Assembly: GCA_015234425.1 (NCBI GenBank)
Contig: JADGNE010000043.1
Coordinates: 62,001 to 126,000, forward strand
DNA length: 64,000 nucleotides
Direction: 5' to 3'
From: Devosia sp.
Lineage (GTDB): Bacteria > Pseudomonadota > Alphaproteobacteria > Rhizobiales > Devosiaceae
A program made the position numbers and the translations under genes. The stretch's first letter is position 1. Each line of letters begins with the position of its first letter. Under the pieces are notes generated by a model. The model did no database searches, was not told the DNA's origin, and saw only the letters and a program-made list of their open reading frames with translations. Shown in pieces: positions 35,491 through 43,782 of the stretch.

Positions 35491-36792
35491 TCACGCGCCG
35501 GTGACGCGCCAGATGACGTCGCCGACGTCGTCGGCCATGAGCACGGAGCCGTCAGCGGCGTGGGCGACGCCGACGGGGCGGCCGTAGGAGTGGCTCTCGT
35601 CGGGCGAGAGGAATCCGGTGAGGATGTCGCGCGGCATGCCGACCGGCTTGCCGTTCTCGAACGCGACGAAGGTCAGCTTGTAGCCCGAGAGCTTGCTGCG
35701 GTTCCACGAGCCGTGCTGGCCGATGGCCATGCCGGCAGGATAGCCGGGCAGGGCGCCTTCGGGCAGCCAGCAGAGGCCGAGCGAAGCGGTGTGGCCACCA
35801 AGCGCGAAATCGGGCTGCAGGGCGACGGCAACCTTGCCTGCGTCCTGGGGCACGCGCTCGTCGATGGTGCGGTCCCAGTAGCAATAGGGCCAGCCGTAAA
35901 AGCCGCCGTCGACGACGGAAGTGAGGTAATCTGGCGGAGTTTCGTCGCCGAGACCGTCGCGCTCATTCACCACGGTGTGCAGCGTCTGGGTGGTGGGCTC
36001 CCAGGCCATGCCGACCGGATTGCGCAGGCCGCCGGCAAAGAGGCGGTGCGTACCAGCCGCGATGTCATATTCAAAGATGCAGGCGCGGTCGATCTCGGCT
36101 TCCATGCCGGCATCGCCGATATTGCTGAGCGAGCCCACGGCGACATAAATCTTGGTGCCGTCCTTGTTGGCAATGAGATTGCGCGTCCAGTGGCCGCCCG
36201 GCTTCATGCTCATCAGCTTGCGGCCCTGAGCGGTGATTTTGGTCTGGCCCAGCTCATAGGGGAAGGCCAGGAGGGCATCGCTGGCGCCGACATAGAGCGT
36301 GTCGTTGAGGAACACCATGCCATAGGGCTGTCGCACGTTTTCGAGGAGGACGTGGCGCACTTCGGCGACCCCGTCACCATCGGCATCGCGCAGCAGGATG
36401 ATGCGATTGGGGCTTTCGCCCGAGGCGCGCGCGCGCTTCATCGTCGCTGTCATGGCATGGTCGAACACCGTCTTGGGATTGCCCGACTCGCCCATGGATT
36501 CGGCCACGAGAACATCGCCGTTCGGGAGGATATACACCTGGCGCGGATGGGTGAGGCCAGTGGCAAAGGCGTTGACCCTAAGGCCCGGTGCTGCGACCGG
36601 CGTGCGTCCGTTTTCCCAGCCCTTGGCGGTCGGCATCTTGAGCGTCGGGATGGCGCCCTGCGGCTTGGGGCCGGGAATAGTGGGCTTGAGGCCATAGGCG
36701 GGCGGGCGCGGACCATCGCTCGAATGGCGAATGGCGACGGCCACGGAACCGACTAGAGCGACAAAACGGGCGAAAACGGCGCTAGCATCCAT
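35491..36792 (-). CDS. PQQ-type sugar (sorbosone) dehydrogenase-like protein
   Basis: The 433-residue protein has an N-terminal hydrophobic anchor or signal (about 5-21) and a six-bladed beta-propeller of the glucose/sorbosone dehydrogenase family. Blades show LTHPRQVYILPNGDVLVAES, RQPYGMVFLNDTLYVG, GGLRNPVGMAWEP, GGFYGWPYCYWD and YGRPVGVAHAADGSVLMADD. Relatives use PQQ and oxidise sugars or aldehydes in the periplasm. Cofactor and substrate cannot be read from this sequence, and no PQQ synthesis genes are nearby. The start lacks a strong ribosome binding site. Inverted repeat elements flank the gene. Confidence 0.82.
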   Translation of the reverse strand: MDASAVFARFVALVGSVAVAIRHSSDGPRPPAYGLKPTIPGPKPQGAIPTLKMPTAKGWENGRTPVAAPGLRVNAFATGLTHPRQVYILPNGDVLVAESMGESGNPKTVFDHAMTATMKRARASGESPNRIILLRDADGDGVAEVRHVLLENVRQPYGMVFLNDTLYVGASDALLAFPYELGQTKITAQGRKLMSMKPGGHWTRNLIANKDGTKIYVAVGSLSNIGDAGMEAEIDRACIFEYDIAAGTHRLFAGGLRNPVGMAWEPTTQTLHTVVNERDGLGDETPPDYLTSVVDGGFYGWPYCYWDRTIDERVPQDAGKVAVALQPDFALGGHTASLGLCWLPEGALPGYPAGMAIGQHGSWNRSKLSGYKLTFVAFENGKPVGMPRDILTGFLSPDESHSYGRPVGVAHAADGSVLMADDVGDVIWRVTGA

Positions 36793-36930
36793 CGGTGATC
36801 ACTGCTCGCAAAATCGGGAAAGCCGCAATCTAGCGACAATATCGATTTCCGGCCAGAGGTTGAGCGCCAGAAGTATGATTTATTCGGGGAATTGGGTGTG
36901 GTCGCAGGAGTTTATGGGGCGGGGCTCCCG

Positions 36931-36980
36931 TACCCCCCTTCCCTCGGTCCCTCCCCACAAGGGGGAGGGAGACGCAGGCG
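36931..36980. repeat. Half-unit of the CCCTCCCC palindromic repeat
   Basis: It comprises TACCCCCCTTCCCTC and CCCCACAAGGGGGAGGGAG followed by ACGCAGG. It matches the unit near 35297-35322 and resembles the ends of the larger elements at 43.5, 52.0 and 58.8 kb. With copy B (37031-37114) and the terminator it fills the gene-free stretch 36793-37199. Confidence 0.55.
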
Positions 36981-37030
36981 GCGATGGGCTTTTGCACACG
37001 GGGGATCTTTGGCGCCTACTTAGCGCAGTT

Positions 37031-37114
37031 CCATCGTCATCACCCGGATGGTCCGGGTGATCCATTCACGCATGGGCGAAGGTGGATTGCCCGAACAAGT
37101 CGGGCAATGACGGC
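37031..37114. repeat. Two-hairpin REP-like element, copy B (inverted)
   Basis: It starts CCATCGTCATCACCCGG and ends ATTGCCCGAACAAGTCGGGCAATGACGG in outline, the reverse-complement order of copy A. The inner spacer is diverged but both hairpins are kept. Confidence 0.75.
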
Positions 37115-37141
37115 GGTGCGTTGGGCGGGGGGAGTGGATAT

Positions 37142-37178
37142 AAAAAACCCAAAGGCGCCGTGGGGCGCCTTTGGGTTG
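37142..37178 (-). terminator. Rho-independent terminator of the protease gene
   Basis: AACCCAAAGGCGCC and GGCGCCTTTGGGTT form a perfect 14-bp stem with a short loop. On the minus strand it is followed by TTTTTT. It lies 22 bp past the protease stop. Confidence 0.92.
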
Positions 37179-37199
37179 AGTGCTGGGCTGCCTTACGCA

Positions 37200-39095
37200 T
37201 TAGCTCCAGAGCTGGGCCCACTGGGCGTGAGCGACGGCGATGAGTTCGACGCCATCGCCATTGCCGAAGGCCAGGGCGCGGTTTTCTTCGCTGTAGGCGA
37301 AGGACATGAGCAGGTCCGCGCGGCCGGCGCCATTGGCGATCTGGTCCTGCCAGAAGGCGATACCCTCGGCTTCGCCGTCGCGGCCAAGAACGTTCTTGTA
37401 GAGGATGGAGACGAATTCATCGTCGCCCAGGGTTTCGGGCGTGCCGAACCGGTCGGCGAATTCCGGGCTGTCGATGAGGCTGAGCGCCATGCGGTCGAGA
37501 TCGGTGCCGTTGGAAAGGGCGGAGAACCAGAAGTCGAGGCCACCAGCGTCGAGGTCGCGACCGAGGCCGGCGCGATAGAGCAGGGTGATTTCGTCGACGA
37601 ACTGGCGTTCGCCCAGCTCGGCGATCGGGCCGACCAGCGAGAAGATGCCGTCCTTGATGGCGAGGATTTCGACGCCGCTGAGGGCGACGCTGCCGCCGTC
37701 ATAGACGATGTTCATCACGCCGTTCGGGTCGCCCGAAATTTTCAGGGCCTTCAGCGAGAGGTCAAGGGCGAGCGTATCTGTGCCAGCGCCGCCGCGCACC
37801 TCATTGCGGCCGAAGCCGGGAATGAAGATGTCGTTGTGCTCGCCGCCGATGAGGATGTCATTGCCGGCCTGCGTCGGGGCGCTGGGCAGGGTGACGGTGA
37901 GAAAATCGCGAATGTTGAGGCCGATCAGCGAGAGTTCCTGGCCGAGGCTGTCGCCGACGAGGAGATTGCGACCGGCGCCGCCATTGAGCGTGTCGTTGCC
38001 CGCACCACCGACGAGGACACTGTCGGCGCCGTTGCCGATGATCATGTCGTTGCCGCGACCGCCGATGGCGTTTTCGATGAGGGCCAGCGGATTGTTTTCG
38101 TGCAGCAGGGCGACGGCGACATTGCCGGGGGCCGACTGGCCATTGCCCAGATGGGCACGCTGGTTGTTGCCGAAGCTCGACCAGCCGCCGGGTGTCAGAT
38201 CGATGCGCAGATCGGTGGAATATTGCGAAAAATCAAAGGTGTCGCGGCCGCCGCCATCCCAGATGGCTTCAAAGACCTTGTTGGAGCCGGGCGCGCCCTG
38301 GCCGACGCCGTTGATGAATTTTTCGCCGGTGGTTTCGCTCCAGCGATAGACTGTGTCGGTCGCGCGAGTGCTGTAATTGGCGCCGTAGAGATATTGCATG
38401 GCGGCGATGTCGCGCACCATCGGGGATTGGGCGTAGCCAAAGGTCTCGTTGGTGTAGCCGACCGAGATCGACTGCCCTTCAAACGAGCGGTAGCTCATGA
38501 TCGTATGCGCCATGGCGTCGATGGCCGTCGCTGTGATGCTGGTCCGAGCGGCAGAGCTGCCGCCAGAGGCGTTGGCGTGCTGATGATCGTCGTCGCCGTG
38601 ATCATGATCGTGATCGTGGTCATGCGCGGCGGCAGCGCCAAGCGTGGAGGTCTCGTGGGGATGCGACAGGCCGAGCGCGTGGCCGATCTCGTGCATGATG
38701 GTGAGATAGGCGTAATTGCCCTTGGCGGGAGAGGAAAGATAGGTGGTGCCCAGCCAGACGTCGCCGCCCTGCGCGGACTCGGAGGGGGTGTAGGCCCAGG
38801 CCGTCTTGGGCATGGTGGAGACGCCGAGACGAATGTCGGCATCGGCGGCGCCGGTCTGCTTGAGGTCGAGGGCGATCAGCTCGTCCCACATCTGGAAGGC
38901 GTCATTGGCGGCCTTCTGCTGGCTGCTGCTGAGTGCGGCAAAGCTCTTGGTTTCGCCGCGGCCATAGCTGGCCGAATAAACGGATGTGGACTGAGAGAAA
39001 CCGAAGGTCATGGTATCGGCGTCCCATTTGCGGGAGGCCAGAAGATCGTCGATGAACTTGGTACCCGAAGAGAGGACGCGGACTACTGCCGACAT
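37200..39095 (-). CDS. Serralysin-like secreted metalloprotease with DUF4214 domain
   Basis: The 631-residue protein has an M10-type zinc catalytic domain: HEIGHALGLSH at 135-145 and Met-turn TIMSYRS with Met200. Serralysin_C follows (about 250-400) with Ca-binding nonapeptides GGRGNDMIIGNG and GGAGNDTLNGGAG. A second GGEHNDIFIPG segment and a C-terminal DUF4214 (about 490-610: FVDEITLLYRAGLGRDLDAG and FVSILYKNVLGRDGEAEG) come next. There is no signal peptide, as for type I secretion substrates, but no exporter is nearby. A His/Asp-rich insert (about 158-173, DHDHDHDHG) sits between zinc site and Met-turn, where family members have a shorter loop. ATG 39095 is preferred to GTG 39107. Confidence 0.9.
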   Translation of the reverse strand: MSAVVRVLSSGTKFIDDLLASRKWDADTMTFGFSQSTSVYSASYGRGETKSFAALSSSQQKAANDAFQMWDELIALDLKQTGAADADIRLGVSTMPKTAWAYTPSESAQGGDVWLGTTYLSSPAKGNYAYLTIMHEIGHALGLSHPHETSTLGAAAAHDHDHDHDHGDDDHQHANASGGSSAARTSITATAIDAMAHTIMSYRSFEGQSISVGYTNETFGYAQSPMVRDIAAMQYLYGANYSTRATDTVYRWSETTGEKFINGVGQGAPGSNKVFEAIWDGGGRDTFDFSQYSTDLRIDLTPGGWSSFGNNQRAHLGNGQSAPGNVAVALLHENNPLALIENAIGGRGNDMIIGNGADSVLVGGAGNDTLNGGAGRNLLVGDSLGQELSLIGLNIRDFLTVTLPSAPTQAGNDILIGGEHNDIFIPGFGRNEVRGGAGTDTLALDLSLKALKISGDPNGVMNIVYDGGSVALSGVEILAIKDGIFSLVGPIAELGERQFVDEITLLYRAGLGRDLDAGGLDFWFSALSNGTDLDRMALSLIDSPEFADRFGTPETLGDDEFVSILYKNVLGRDGEAEGIAFWQDQIANGAGRADLLMSFAYSEENRALAFGNGDGVELIAVAHAQWAQLWS

Positions 39096-39272
39096 GATTG
39101 AAATCACCCCAAAGCATTTCTTGCCTGGGTCTGGTGATATCGATCAGGAATTCAGGGGCAGTTGGGACGCGCGGTGCAATTTTATTGACCCGTTTAAGGG
39201 GTCAGAAACCCTGTTTTGGCGGGGGTACTGAAATATCGACGAAAATGCCCCCAGCCGATGGGGGCAATTCAT

Positions 39273-39983
39273 TCACCCTAGTGATTTTTCTGAAGTATTT
39301 TGGTCGGGCAGCCAGCGATTTGTGTCCGTCTTGCGGAAGCGCGGCGTGGCCAGCGGGGCGATGATCCGGTCAAGCCAGGGGGCAAGAGATGTGCGCCAGG
39401 CGCTGCCCTGCAGCATGGCGCAGCCGATGGCGACATGCGTGATATCAGCGTGGCCGAGAAGGCGGAGGACGGCCTCCATCGATTGGCCGGTGCTGATGAC
39501 GTCATCGATGAGCGCGATGCGCTTGCCTTCGAGCAGGGGCAGCATGCGCGGGTCGATATAGATGGTCTTGCCGGCACCGGGGCTGGTGATGGATTTGAGC
39601 GGCTCGGAGAGCTCGTCGCGGTACCAGAATTTTCGCGAGGTACCGAGCGGGACCATGCGCGTGTGCCCGAGACGCCGGGCGACGTTGGAGGCGAGCGGCA
39701 GGCCGAGCGTGGGCACGCCGATGATGACGTCTGGCGCGAGGGGGCGGAGGAGTTCGGCTAGCGCGGTTGCGAGGCCATCCTCGACGGCAAAGCTGGCCTG
39801 GTTGAGGATCAGCGAGGAGACGGCGGCTGTGCCATCACCAGGCAGGACGCGCAGCGGCAGGGGCAATTGCCGGCCATCGGGCAGGGTGGCGGGATAGAAG
39901 CCGACATGGCCTTCGGGCGGCGAAACCTCGAACGTGCCCGGCTGGGCAAAACTCTGCCAGAAATCATGCGGCTCAAAAGTCAT
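39273..39983 (-). CDS. Phosphoribosyltransferase-family protein
   Basis: The 236-residue protein has a type I PRTase fold. The PRPP loop is IALIDDVISTGQSM, the pyrophosphate-loop region is DVIIGVPTLGLPLASNVARRL, and the flexible catalytic loop is near KFWYRDELSEPLKSIT. It is longer than adenine PRTases (about 180) and has an N-terminal extension, so the base or substrate is uncertain. Relatives annotated as adenine or orotate PRT-like are common. ATG 39983 has AAGGATCAGG ahead; a longer frame to 40058 is rejected. It is divergent from the M20 hydrolase gene and close to a nucleoside hydrolase, consistent with base salvage. Confidence 0.82.
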   Translation of the reverse strand: MTFEPHDFWQSFAQPGTFEVSPPEGHVGFYPATLPDGRQLPLPLRVLPGDGTAAVSSLILNQASFAVEDGLATALAELLRPLAPDVIIGVPTLGLPLASNVARRLGHTRMVPLGTSRKFWYRDELSEPLKSITSPGAGKTIYIDPRMLPLLEGKRIALIDDVISTGQSMEAVLRLLGHADITHVAIGCAMLQGSAWRTSLAPWLDRIIAPLATPRFRKTDTNRWLPDQNTSEKSLG

Positions 39984-40057
39984 GCCTGATCCTTGATTGT
40001 GCAGCCCGCTGGGGGCAAAGGTGCGCAGGGTGGAGCTATGGCAAGACGGACAGAACA

Positions 40058-41227
40058 ATGCAATCGGCCAGCAACGATCCCTTTGAACTTGATGACATGA
40101 TTGCGCTGCGGCGCGATTTCCATGCCAACCCGGAACTGGGTTTTGAGGAAGTGCGCACCAGCGCCATCGTGGCCGAGAAGCTGGCCGAGGCCGGGATCGA
40201 AGTGCATCGGGGCCTGGGCAAGACCGGCGTTGTTGGCACGCTCAAGGTGGGCGACGGCACACGGCGGATTGCCCTGCGTGCGGATATGGACGCGCTGGCC
40301 ATGCCGGAGATGGCGGACCGGCCCTATAAATCCAATACGCCGAACGTGATGCATGCCTGTGGTCATGACGGGCATACGGTGATGCTGCTGGCGGCAGCGC
40401 GGCATCTGGCGCGGACGAAGAATTTCTCCGGCACGGTGCATTTCATCTTCCAGCCGGCCGAGGAAGGGCGCGGCGGCGCCAAGGCCATGGTGGAAGAAGG
40501 TTTTTTCGACAAATTTCCGGTCGACGCAGTTTATGGCCTGCACAACATGCCGGGGCTGGCGACGGACGAGATGGCCGTGGTGGCCGGACCGCAATTGGCG
40601 TCTTCAGACAGCTGGACCGTGACATTCAAGGGCGTCGGGACGCACGGGGCAAAGCCGCACCTGGGGCGCGACGCCGTAACGGCGGCGGGGCATTTTCTGA
40701 CGGCCATCCATACGATCGTGGCGCGCGTGGTCGATCCGCTGCAGCCGGCGGTGGTGAGCGCCTGCGCGCTGGAGGCCGGGGATTTCAAGGCGCTCAATGT
40801 CATCCCGGATATCGTCAGGATCGGCGGTACGGCGAGGGCTTATTCAGCGACTGTGCGCGACCAGCTCGAGACCGAGATCGGCATTGTGGCGCGGGGCATT
40901 GCCGCGACCTTCGGGATCGAGGTGGAATATGACTTCCTGCGGCGCATTCCGCCGGTGGTGAACAATGCCGACGCGACCACGCGGGCGCTGAAGGCGGCGC
41001 AGGCCGCGACGGGGCGGCCGGTGGTGACCGATTTCCCGCCTTCGACGGCTGGTGATGATTTCGCCTTCTTCGGCTCCGAAGTGCCGGGGGCCTATGTGTG
41101 GCTGGGCAATGGCCCCGCGGTGGACGGGGCGCTGCACCATAATACGCGCTACGACTTCAATGATGACGCCATCGCCACCGGCGCCCGCTTCTGGGCGACG
41201 CTGGTTGAGCAGGAACTAACCGCTTAG
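40058..41227 (+). CDS. M20-family amidohydrolase (hippurate/IAA-amino-acid hydrolase type)
   Basis: The 389-residue metallo-amidase resembles HipO/AbgA-type M20D peptidases. Metal site: HACGHDGH (about 104-111), with catalytic Glu pair in FQPAEEGRGGA, then the dimerisation lid SSDSWTVTFKGVGTHGAKPH and late ligand region PSTAGDDFAFFGSEVPGAYVWLG. It removes acyl groups from N-acyl amino acids in the cytoplasm. Its stop overlaps the stop of the convergent nucleoside hydrolase gene by 4 bases. It may act on deacylation substrates of the adjacent transport systems. Confidence 0.92.
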   Translation: MQSASNDPFELDDMIALRRDFHANPELGFEEVRTSAIVAEKLAEAGIEVHRGLGKTGVVGTLKVGDGTRRIALRADMDALAMPEMADRPYKSNTPNVMHACGHDGHTVMLLAAARHLARTKNFSGTVHFIFQPAEEGRGGAKAMVEEGFFDKFPVDAVYGLHNMPGLATDEMAVVAGPQLASSDSWTVTFKGVGTHGAKPHLGRDAVTAAGHFLTAIHTIVARVVDPLQPAVVSACALEAGDFKALNVIPDIVRIGGTARAYSATVRDQLETEIGIVARGIAATFGIEVEYDFLRRIPPVVNNADATTRALKAAQAATGRPVVTDFPPSTAGDDFAFFGSEVPGAYVWLGNGPAVDGALHHNTRYDFNDDAIATGARFWATLVEQELTA

Positions 41228-42114
41228 CGGAGGCCGCTGGCGAGGAGCTTCAGCACCGCAGGGACATCGACCCGCATGGCGACATCGACCGGACTGCCAT
41301 TGTCGGTGCGCGTGAGCGCGCCGGCATCGGCATCGTCGCCCAGATTGACCGAGAGACGCAGGAAGTCGACGCCAAACAGCTCCGGCGCGACGGCCAGCAG
41401 CATGACGCAGGGATCATGCAGCGGGCGGCTGCGCTTTTCGTCCTGGAGATAGGCGATCAGGATGTCGGCCGCGATATCGCCGGCCGTCGTGCCACGCAGC
41501 GCTTCGACATAGTCGCGGTCGGCGCGGACTTTTCGCGTGACGTCGAGCGGAATGATCGTGGTGCGGATATCGGCGCGCAGCATGATGGCGACCGCCTCGG
41601 GATCGCTGGCGAAATTGAACTCGGACGCGGGGCCGGAATTGCCGGGCTCGTCAATCGTGCCGCCCATGGCGATGAGATGGCCGATGCGGCTCGCGGCATC
41701 GGGATGCTCATTGATCAGCCGCGCGATATTGGTCGGCGGGCCTAGAGCGAGAATGTCGATGGAGCCGGCGGGCTCGCGCATCAGGGTTTGGGCCATCCAC
41801 TCGACTGCGCCGGCGCGGGCAGGAGCGGCGGGGGCGGGCAGGGTGACGCCGCGCAACCCGTCATCGCCATGGACGACAATGGCGTCGATGGCGCTGCGCA
41901 GGAGCGGCTGTTCGGCCCCGGAATAAAGCGGGATATCGGCGCGGTCCATCGCGGCGAGGAGGCCCGCTGCATTGGTGGTGCTGCGTTCAATGCCGATATT
42001 GCCCGCCACGGTCGTCATGCCGATAATGTCGAAGCGCCCGCTGGCAAGGGCAAAGAGAATGGCAACGGCGTCGTCGAGGCCGGGGTCCGTGTCGATGATG
42101 ACGCGTTTGGTCAT
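41224..42114 (-). CDS. Inosine-uridine-preferring nucleoside hydrolase family
   Basis: The 296-residue product has the diagnostic Ca-binding N-terminus VIIDTDPGLDDAVAI (about 5-19). The ribose pocket includes VAGNIGIE, a GGTIDEPGNSGPASEFNFASDP segment (about 160-180) and LPDPCVM-like PLHDPCVMLLAV near residue 237. It cleaves the N-glycosidic bond of ribonucleosides to base plus ribose. It follows the amidohydrolase gene by 30 bp on the same strand, so both probably share a transcript. Confidence 0.92.
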   Translation of the reverse strand: MTKRVIIDTDPGLDDAVAILFALASGRFDIIGMTTVAGNIGIERSTTNAAGLLAAMDRADIPLYSGAEQPLLRSAIDAIVVHGDDGLRGVTLPAPAAPARAGAVEWMAQTLMREPAGSIDILALGPPTNIARLINEHPDAASRIGHLIAMGGTIDEPGNSGPASEFNFASDPEAVAIMLRADIRTTIIPLDVTRKVRADRDYVEALRGTTAGDIAADILIAYLQDEKRSRPLHDPCVMLLAVAPELFGVDFLRLSVNLGDDADAGALTRTDNGSPVDVAMRVDVPAVLKLLASGLR

Positions 42115-42144
42115 GGTCTGGCTTCTTCCGCTTGGGCTATCTGA

Positions 42145-43467
42145 TCAGGCGCGCGCGTCGATTTCGCGCATTTCAGTCTTGAACTGTCCGGCAATCTGCA
42201 TGGCGTCGGCAAGGGTCTTGCGGGGCTCGAGCGATGTCACTCGCCGGTCGCGCATGAGCCAGCGGCCGGCCACCATGGTGTCTGTGACGTCGGTGGGCAT
42301 GGCGGCAAAGACGAGGGCCGAATAGGGGTCATAGATCGGGTGGAGGCGCGGCGCATCGAGGCTGATGCGGATGAGGTCTGCCTGCTTGCCCGCTTCGAGC
42401 GAGCCGGTCTTGAGATTGAGGCCGAGGACGCGGGCGCCTTCAATGGTCGCCATCCGGATGATCTCGACTGCCGGCAGCGGCTTGCGAGAGCCGGCCAGGA
42501 GTTTTGCGAACATCGAGACGGGGGCGAACTGGCTGAAGAGGTCAAGCGTGTTGCCGCTCATCGCGCCATCGCTGCCGATGCCGACGGGCAGGCCGGCATT
42601 GCGCATCTTTTCGACCGGTGCAATGCCGCGACCTGCCTTGCCATTGGAGCGGGGATTGGTTGCGACCGTCACCTGATGCTCGCTCATCATGCGGATGTCT
42701 GCGTCGTCGAGCTGCAGGCAATGGGCGCAGATGAGATTGGGTTTGAGAAGCCCGGATTCGGCTGTGACGGCTACGGTGGATTTGCCGTGGTTCTCCATCG
42801 CCCAGTTCACCTCGAGCGTGGATTCGGCCAGATGCATCTGCACCGGCACATCGGGATGGTCGGCGGACCATCGGGCGATGCGGGCCATGGTGTCGCGGCC
42901 GGTGGAGTAGGGTGCGTGCGGGGCAATGGAGGGGGTGACGAGCTTGTGGCCGGCATAGCGGTCGACCAGCTCCTCGACGCGCGCAAAGCCCTCGTCGAAA
43001 TTGGTGTGGTCGGGCGGGGCGAAATCGGCCAGCGTCTGGCCGACAATGGCGCGCAGGCCCGCCTCGGCGCAGACGTCGCCCACTTCGGTTTCGAAGTAAT
43101 ACATGTCGGCGACTGTGGTGACGCCGCCTTGAATCATTTCGAGCGCGGAAAGGGCTGAGCCGGCGCGGACCATTTCGGGGGAGACGAATTTGCGCTCGAG
43201 CGGCAGGATGTAGCGATAGAGCCGGTCGTCGACATCTTCGCCAAGGCCGCGAAACACCGACATGGCCATGTGGCAATGGGTGTTGACCATGCCCGGCATG
43301 ACGAAATCGCCATTGCAGTCGATGGTCTCGGTGCCGGGGATGGCGGGCGGTGTGCCTGAGCCAAGGGCGGTGATGGTGTCGCCATCGATCTGCAGCCAGC
43401 CCTTTTCATGGACGGTGAGGGCGTCATCCATGGTGATGATCTGGGCGTTGGTGAGGATGGTGGTCAT
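42145..43467 (-). CDS. Amidohydrolase, MTA/SAH-deaminase (TRZ/ATZ) type
   Basis: The 440-residue enzyme is close to 5-methylthioadenosine/S-adenosylhomocysteine deaminases and guanine-deaminase-like TRZ/ATZ hydrolases. Metal ligands: HCH in MVNTHCHMAMSVFRGL, His in IAPHAPYSTG, His in VQMHLAEST, and Asp in VGIGSDGAMSG. It probably deaminates a purine nucleoside or modified base in the cytoplasm. ATG 43467 follows GAGGGACC; a longer frame to 43560 reads through a repeat and is rejected. Together with the downstream nucleoside hydrolase it forms a purine-salvage-like pair. Confidence 0.88.
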   Translation of the reverse strand: MTTILTNAQIITMDDALTVHEKGWLQIDGDTITALGSGTPPAIPGTETIDCNGDFVMPGMVNTHCHMAMSVFRGLGEDVDDRLYRYILPLERKFVSPEMVRAGSALSALEMIQGGVTTVADMYYFETEVGDVCAEAGLRAIVGQTLADFAPPDHTNFDEGFARVEELVDRYAGHKLVTPSIAPHAPYSTGRDTMARIARWSADHPDVPVQMHLAESTLEVNWAMENHGKSTVAVTAESGLLKPNLICAHCLQLDDADIRMMSEHQVTVATNPRSNGKAGRGIAPVEKMRNAGLPVGIGSDGAMSGNTLDLFSQFAPVSMFAKLLAGSRKPLPAVEIIRMATIEGARVLGLNLKTGSLEAGKQADLIRISLDAPRLHPIYDPYSALVFAAMPTDVTDTMVAGRWLMRDRRVTSLEPRKTLADAMQIAGQFKTEMREIDARA

Positions 43468-43518
43468 GGATGGTCCCTCGGGCAGATCGTGTGTGTATGG
43501 GAGATTGGGGCTCTCGGT

Positions 43519-43639
43519 CACCCCCTCCCGGCCTCCCCCTGGTAGGGGGAGGGGTAGCATCGCGTTTGGGGCGCGTTGCGAGAATTTTCACCGGCTTAGC
43601 TTCCCTCCCCCTTGTGGGGAGGGAGTGAGGGTGGGGGGC
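43519..43639. repeat. Long-inverted-end repeat element, copy 1
   Basis: The left end is ACCCCCTCCCGGCCTCCCCC with an inner CCTCCCCC-tggta-GGGGGAGG hairpin. The core has GCATCGCGTTTGG (43557-43569). The right end is GGGGAGGGAGTGAGGGTGGG. It is a diverged member of the family seen at 52014-52121 and 58812-58932 and lies in the 315-bp gap after the PotA-type gene. Confidence 0.65.
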
Positions 43640-43664
43640 CATCTGGCACAAAGCGTTTGGGTAG

Positions 43665-43732
43665 GGCCCCCACCCCAGCGACGCTACGGCCTGTGGCCTA
43701 GCTTTGCTACCATCCCCACGAGGGGGAGGGAG
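43665..43732. repeat. Intergenic palindromic mosaic, second copy
   Basis: CCCCCACCCCAGCGACGCTA, CGGCCTGTGGCCTAGCTTTG and a CCCCACGAGGGGGAGGGAG tail match the mosaic at 35169-35217. It carries the TACGGCCT...GGCCTA dyad. Confidence 0.6.
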
Positions 43733-43782
43733 CGAAAGAGCTGATCGCTCCGATGAGGGGCGGCACCCCAGTCAGAAAAACC

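Noticed and set aside
43510..43735. CRISPR-like array from repeated C/G-rich units
   Set aside because: Units vary in length and spacing, are palindromic and occur dispersed between genes; no spacers or cas genes.
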